Source: an uncultured Hyphomonadaceae bacterium (GTDB taxonomy: Bacteria > Pseudomonadota > Alphaproteobacteria > Caulobacterales > Hyphomonadaceae). Taken from it: a DNA stretch of 8,467 bases. The notes beneath the pieces are model-generated. The model was given only the letters and a program-made list of their open reading frames with translations. It was not told the DNA's origin and did no database searches. Below, piece by piece: positions 6,103 through 8,467 of this stretch (its first letter is position 1; the number at the start of each line of letters is the position of its first letter). Location of the stretch: contig CALMWO010000083.1 of the NCBI GenBank assembly GCA_937873805.1, forward strand, positions 1 through 8,467, written 5' to 3'. The translations under genes were made by a program, and so were the position numbers.

Positions 6103-6909
6103 TCAGCCCGGCAGAACTTCCAGCACCGCGACATAGGTCGACGACGAGTTGAGCGTCTTGCCTTCCATCGTGGTCGTGCCGCGAGCCTCAGCCTCGAGCC
6201 AGTACATGCCGGCGTTGGCGGCCTTCATCTTGAACGAGCCATCAGCGCCGGTTTTGAGTTTCACTTCACCGGCTTCTTCGCGATAGCGGTCGCCGCCCTG
6301 GATCAGGGTGATCTCAACGTTGGCGGCGGGCTTACCGTTATCGGTGAGCTTGAAGGTGACTTCCTCGCCCGAATAGAGGTCGTTCGGGTGAGCGCCGGAC
6401 AGCTCAAGGCCCTTGCCCGTGAGTTTCACGTCGGAAGGCGCGCCGTTGGTGACGAAGGTTTCGACGCGACGGCTGGACATGGTGAGCTGCACGCCCGGCT
6501 TCTTGTCGATGCCTTGAGCAACGTATTCCGCCATCGTGCCGCGCCAGCGCTTGGTTTCCGTGCCTTCCTTATAGGAAGCGTTGAGGCCGCTGTTTGCCTG
6601 CGCGATGCGGTAGGTGCCTTTCTGGTCAAGCTTCAGGTCGAACGTGGTGCGGTACTGGCCGACCATGGCGTTGACGGGCTTCACCGAGGAACCGTCCGGG
6701 GCGGTAATGCTGATCGCGTCGATCTGCATCGGGCGGTGGTCGGGGAAGAACAGGTTGTTGGAGACCGCGCCATCGATCGTGACCCAGGCATTGTCGCCTG
6801 ACACGACGGTCGAGGACGGGACGAACCACGCGCGGTGGGCGTGGGCGGCGCCGACCATCAGCGAGGCGACGGCGACGGCGGTGATCAGGCGCTTGGCGAT
6901 GGTTTTCAT
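6103..6909 (-). CDS. Exported DUF4198 domain protein
   Basis: This 268-residue protein resembles DUF4198 proteins, which are often found in metal-related operons. Residues 1-24 form a clear signal peptide (KRLITAVAVASLMVGAAHA), with cleavage predicted between A24 and H25. The mature protein would then start HRAWFVPSSTV, the N-terminal pattern I associate with this family. It is beta-rich and has no membrane helix. Its C-terminal third looks like an immunoglobulin-like or carboxypeptidase-regulatory-like fold: GEEVTFKLTDNGKPAANVEITLIQGG, then GADGSFKMKAANAGMYWLEA. The ATG at 6909 follows GGGAG at seven bases. It begins 25 bases after the DUF2271 stop and is followed by the terminator/attenuator and apbE. 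The biochemical role of the family is not established; the context suggests periplasmic metal or redox work. Confidence 0.88.
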   Translation of the reverse strand: MKTIAKRLITAVAVASLMVGAAHAHRAWFVPSSTVVSGDNAWVTIDGAVSNNLFFPDHRPMQIDAISITAPDGSSVKPVNAMVGQYRTTFDLKLDQKGTYRIAQANSGLNASYKEGTETKRWRGTMAEYVAQGIDKKPGVQLTMSSRRVETFVTNGAPSDVKLTGKGLELSGAHPNDLYSGEEVTFKLTDNGKPAANVEITLIQGGDRYREEAGEVKLKTGADGSFKMKAANAGMYWLEAEARGTTTMEGKTLNSSSTYVAVLEVLPG

Positions 6910-6934
6910 GTGACGTCTCCCAGAGTGTTTTGAA

Positions 6935-7462
6935 TTACTTGGTCAGCTTGAGCGTGATGGCGCCGAGTTCTTCCCTGCCCTTGGCGCTCGCTGTGGCTTC
7001 CGCGCCCGGCGCCCATTTGAAGGGAATCTCGACCATTTCCTTGCCGCCGACTTCGCGCGTGGCTTCGACGACGAGCTTGTATTCACCCGGAGCAAGCTTC
7101 GCGAGCGCGCCCTTGTCAGACGGGAATGTGACCTTGTTGACGCCCGGGGCCTTGGTGGGGCTGGAGACGCCGTCCATCGGCATGTCGAGCGTGCGGCCGG
7201 TGCGGCGCCACCACTGGCGGATGTCCTTCAGCCACTTCTCGCCTTCCGAGTCCTTGAGATCGACATCGTACCAGACGGAGAGGTTGGCCGCGACCTTGCC
7301 GGACGCATCCTCGATCCAGATCGCGACATAGGGGCGGTGATATTCAGCGACGCTGAGCTTCGGAATCTCGACGGTGAGCTCGATGCCGCCGGCATAGGCT
7401 GCGCCCGCCGTCATCACCGAAACAGCAAGACAGAGAAGGCTTTGCGTACGAAGCTTGGGCAT
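6935..7462 (-). CDS. Exported DUF2271 domain protein, probable ApbE client
   Basis: This 175-residue protein has a signal peptide ending AAYA (residues 1-24) followed by one beta-rich domain. YHRPYVAIWIEDASG (41-55) and EKWLKDIRQWWRRTG (75-89) are DUF2271 hallmarks. Residues 97-103 read DGVSSPT, followed by KAPG. In the family, as I recall it, this place reads like D-x-V-(S/T)-G-A-T, which matches the ApbE flavinylation motif. Here the Gly-Ala pair is Ser-Pro, but the aspartate and the acceptor threonine (T103) remain. FMN attachment at T103 is inference. The ATG at 7462 is preferred to the TTG at 7468 because GAGGTAGG lies before it. That ribosome site overlaps the stop region of the PepSY gene 12 bases upstream, which suggests translational coupling. 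Confidence 0.88.
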   Translation of the reverse strand: MPKLRTQSLLCLAVSVMTAGAAYAGGIELTVEIPKLSVAEYHRPYVAIWIEDASGKVAANLSVWYDVDLKDSEGEKWLKDIRQWWRRTGRTLDMPMDGVSSPTKAPGVNKVTFPSDKGALAKLAPGEYKLVVEATREVGGKEMVEIPFKWAPGAEATASAKGREELGAITLKLTK

Positions 7463-7474
7463 ACTCAACCTACC

Positions 7475-8161
7475 TCAGATGTGAACGAGAAAGACGGCGA
7501 TCAGCGCCGGGACCAGAAGGCCTGCGCCCACGATAAACCAGGTCGGCGGGCGCCGGGGAGCATGCATCCACAGCAGGACAAGCCCGGTTATGCAGAACAG
7601 GATCGCGGCCACCGAAAAAATGTCGAGAAACCAGAACCAGACCGGCCCTGTGTTCCTGCCTTTGTGAAGATCGTTGAGCCAAGAGACCGCGCCACGGTTG
7701 GTGTCCTCGAAGATCACGTCGCCGGTTTCGCGGTCGATCGACAGCCATGCATCGCCGCCCGGCTTGGGCATGCCGACATAGACTTCCGCTTCCGACCATT
7801 CGCCCGTGCGCCGCGAGATTGGCGCGCCGGTTTCCGCCTGCAGCCAATCTGCGACCGGCTTGGGCAGGATCGACGTCTCGCCTTCCGGCGGCGCTTCGCC
7901 CAGCTGGGCCAGCACGTCCGGCGGCATCACGCGCGTGACTTCCGTGATGACGGGTTTGCCTTCGATCTGTCCGGCGTGGTTCAGCGTGATGCCGGTGACC
8001 GAAAACATCAGCATGCCAACCAGCGTGGCGGCGCCGGTGATCCAGTGCCAGATGCGGGCCTGCGTCATCCAGAACAGGCGGCGCACCTTCTTGCGGTGAG
8101 CCTTCTGCGCAGCCTTTTCCGCGGCGGCCTTTTCGGCCTCCGCAGACGCGTTCGCAGTCAT
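7475..8161 (-). CDS. PepSY-associated transmembrane protein (PepSY_TM_like_2 type)
   Basis: This 228-residue inner-membrane protein has a charged cytoplasmic N-terminus (AEAEKAAAEKAAQKAHRKKVRR) and helix 1 at about 39-60. A PepSY-like periplasmic domain follows (about 62-165, including WLSIDRETGDVIFED), then helix 2 at about 174-198 and helix 3 at about 207-226. The motifs ARIWHWITG, SVTGITLNH, WLNDLHKGR and ITGLVLLW fit the PepSY-associated membrane family. H39 and H200 sit at the inner face, and H62 and H166 at the outer face. They could bind two b-type haems and pass electrons to the periplasm; this is inference from placement. The start at 8161 follows GAGGGG at six bases. The ATG at 8179 adds six residues and has a weaker AGGG site. 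It is the first gene of the DUF2271-DUF4198-apbE operon, with a Fur-like site upstream. Confidence 0.9.
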   Translation of the reverse strand: MTANASAEAEKAAAEKAAQKAHRKKVRRLFWMTQARIWHWITGAATLVGMLMFSVTGITLNHAGQIEGKPVITEVTRVMPPDVLAQLGEAPPEGETSILPKPVADWLQAETGAPISRRTGEWSEAEVYVGMPKPGGDAWLSIDRETGDVIFEDTNRGAVSWLNDLHKGRNTGPVWFWFLDIFSVAAILFCITGLVLLWMHAPRRPPTWFIVGAGLLVPALIAVFLVHI

Positions 8162-8256
8162 GTCCGACCCCTCGGCCATCCAGATCCCTGACGTGCGGAT
8201 TTTGCCCGACGCGCATTGTCATTCCGGGCGCCCTTGCGACCCCGTTTCAGCGCCGA

Positions 8257-8285
8257 GCGTTACGACACGCGTTTCCTAATTGCAA
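8257..8285 (-). promoter_or_regulatory. Candidate promoter of the PepSY-DUF2271-DUF4198-apbE operon
   Basis: On the minus strand TTGCAA (8285-8280) and TAACGC (8262-8257) are separated by 17 bases. The -35 is a fair match to the housekeeping pattern and the -10 is weak. Transcription would begin near 8250, giving a leader of roughly 90 bases. The -35 overlaps the Fur-like site, which fits repression. Confidence 0.35.
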
Positions 8286-8301
8286 CCCATTCTCATTTGC
8301 A
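8281..8301 (-). promoter_or_regulatory. Fur-box-like operator upstream of the PepSY operon
   Basis: On the minus strand the site starts TGCAAATGAGAAT, which is one full half of the alphaproteobacterial Fur-box consensus as I know it. The other half (GGGTTGCA) is degenerate, but the outer TGCAA/TTGCA arms are symmetric. The half TGAGAAT matches six of seven bases of the classical TGATAAT half site. Overlap with the candidate -35 suggests repression of the operon when iron is plentiful. Confidence 0.5.
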
Positions 8302-8337
8302 GAGAGCAGCGAAAACGCAGCTGTGATCGGATTCTGC

Positions 8338-8467
8338 TCAACCGGGCGGATCGACGAGCAGCCGCTCGACCTCCTGCGCCCGGGCGACGAACCCACGCTC
8401 CATCGACTGGAACAACATGAAGAACTCGGCGATGTCCTGCAGGAACCGCGAGCCGAGCACGCGATCG
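8338..8467 (-). CDS. End of an ArsA-like ATPase reading frame, possibly truncated; N-terminus beyond window
   Basis: Forty-two codons enter from the right edge and end at a TGA (8340-8338). Segments such as DRVLGSRFLQDIAEFF and SMERGFVARAQEVERLL recall, from memory, the middle to late part of bacterial ArsA-family ATPases: the VLG…DxxxFF…GF…RA…LL pattern before a TxFVLV strand. Codon third positions are almost all G or C, as expected for a real gene here. In the relatives I recall, roughly 100-150 more residues follow this point, starting with that strand. Here the frame stops after DPPG, and the next bases do not encode a recognisable continuation in any frame. It may be a remnant, a frameshifted gene, or a shorter homologue. 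The gene is on the same strand as the PepSY operon and ends about 40 bases before the Fur-like site. Confidence 0.5.
   Translation of the reverse strand, partial: DRVLGSRFLQDIAEFFMLFQSMERGFVARAQEVERLLVDPPG

Noticed and set aside
5944..6801. Long plus-strand open frame (285 codons) opposite the DUF4198 gene
   Set aside because: It is antisense to a gene with a signal peptide and family motifs; its protein has low-complexity shadow composition.
7337..8191. Long plus-strand open frame (284 codons) opposite the PepSY and DUF2271 genes
   Set aside because: It spans two real minus-strand genes and their junction, and its Arg/Asp/His-rich protein has no recognisable domain.
8303..8340. Stem-loop GAGCAG/CTGCTC after the ArsA-like stop
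   Set aside because: The stem is only six pairs around a long loop with no U-run after it, so it is not called a terminator.
8324..8467. Plus-strand open frame starting GTG at the right edge
   Set aside because: No ribosome site and no recognisable protein, whereas the minus frame has higher GC at third positions and ArsA-like motifs.

Overview
The window looks like a chromosomal segment of a high-GC alphaproteobacterium. The gene content (an ExbB with its own signal peptide, two ExbD proteins, a proline-rich TonB), a Caulobacter-style Fur-box half site and the compact operons suggest the Caulobacterales/Hyphomonadaceae/Maricaulales area. This placement is inference from protein character, not from a marker gene. 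No rRNA, tRNA, CRISPR array, insertion sequence or phage gene was seen.

Region 1 (1-2548, minus strand) is a TonB energy-transduction cluster read from right to left: tonB, exbB, exbD, then a second exbD that runs off the left edge. TonB and exbB are separated by about 150 bases holding two stem-loops. The cluster would convert the proton motive force into work on outer-membrane receptors. A 343-base gene-free region (2549-2891) separates it from region 2.

Region 2 (2892-5093) holds a minus-strand SDF-family (DctA/GltP-type) dicarboxylate or acidic amino acid symporter. It carries a pair of canonical EF-hand calcium loops between transmembrane helices 1 and 2. Divergent from it are two small plus-strand genes, one unrecognised (69 aa) and one resembling a domain of unknown function (103 aa). 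The second ends convergently, stop overlapping stop, with apbE.

Region 3 (5090-8301, minus strand) is the most interesting part. It is an operon in the order PepSY-type membrane protein, DUF2271, DUF4198, then apbE (FAD:protein FMN transferase). A Fur-like site overlaps a candidate promoter upstream. A Rho-independent terminator or attenuator lies between the DUF4198 gene and apbE. The parts suggest an iron-repressed extracytoplasmic redox module: a membrane protein with two pairs of histidines placed for b-haems, an exported DUF2271 protein with a degenerate flavinylation motif, an exported DUF4198 protein whose predicted mature N-terminus is histidine, and the flavin transferase. A plausible role is reductive iron release in the periplasm, downstream of the kind of uptake that region 1 would power.

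The right edge (8338-8467, minus) is the end of an ArsA-like ATPase reading frame that seems to stop well before the family's usual C-terminus.
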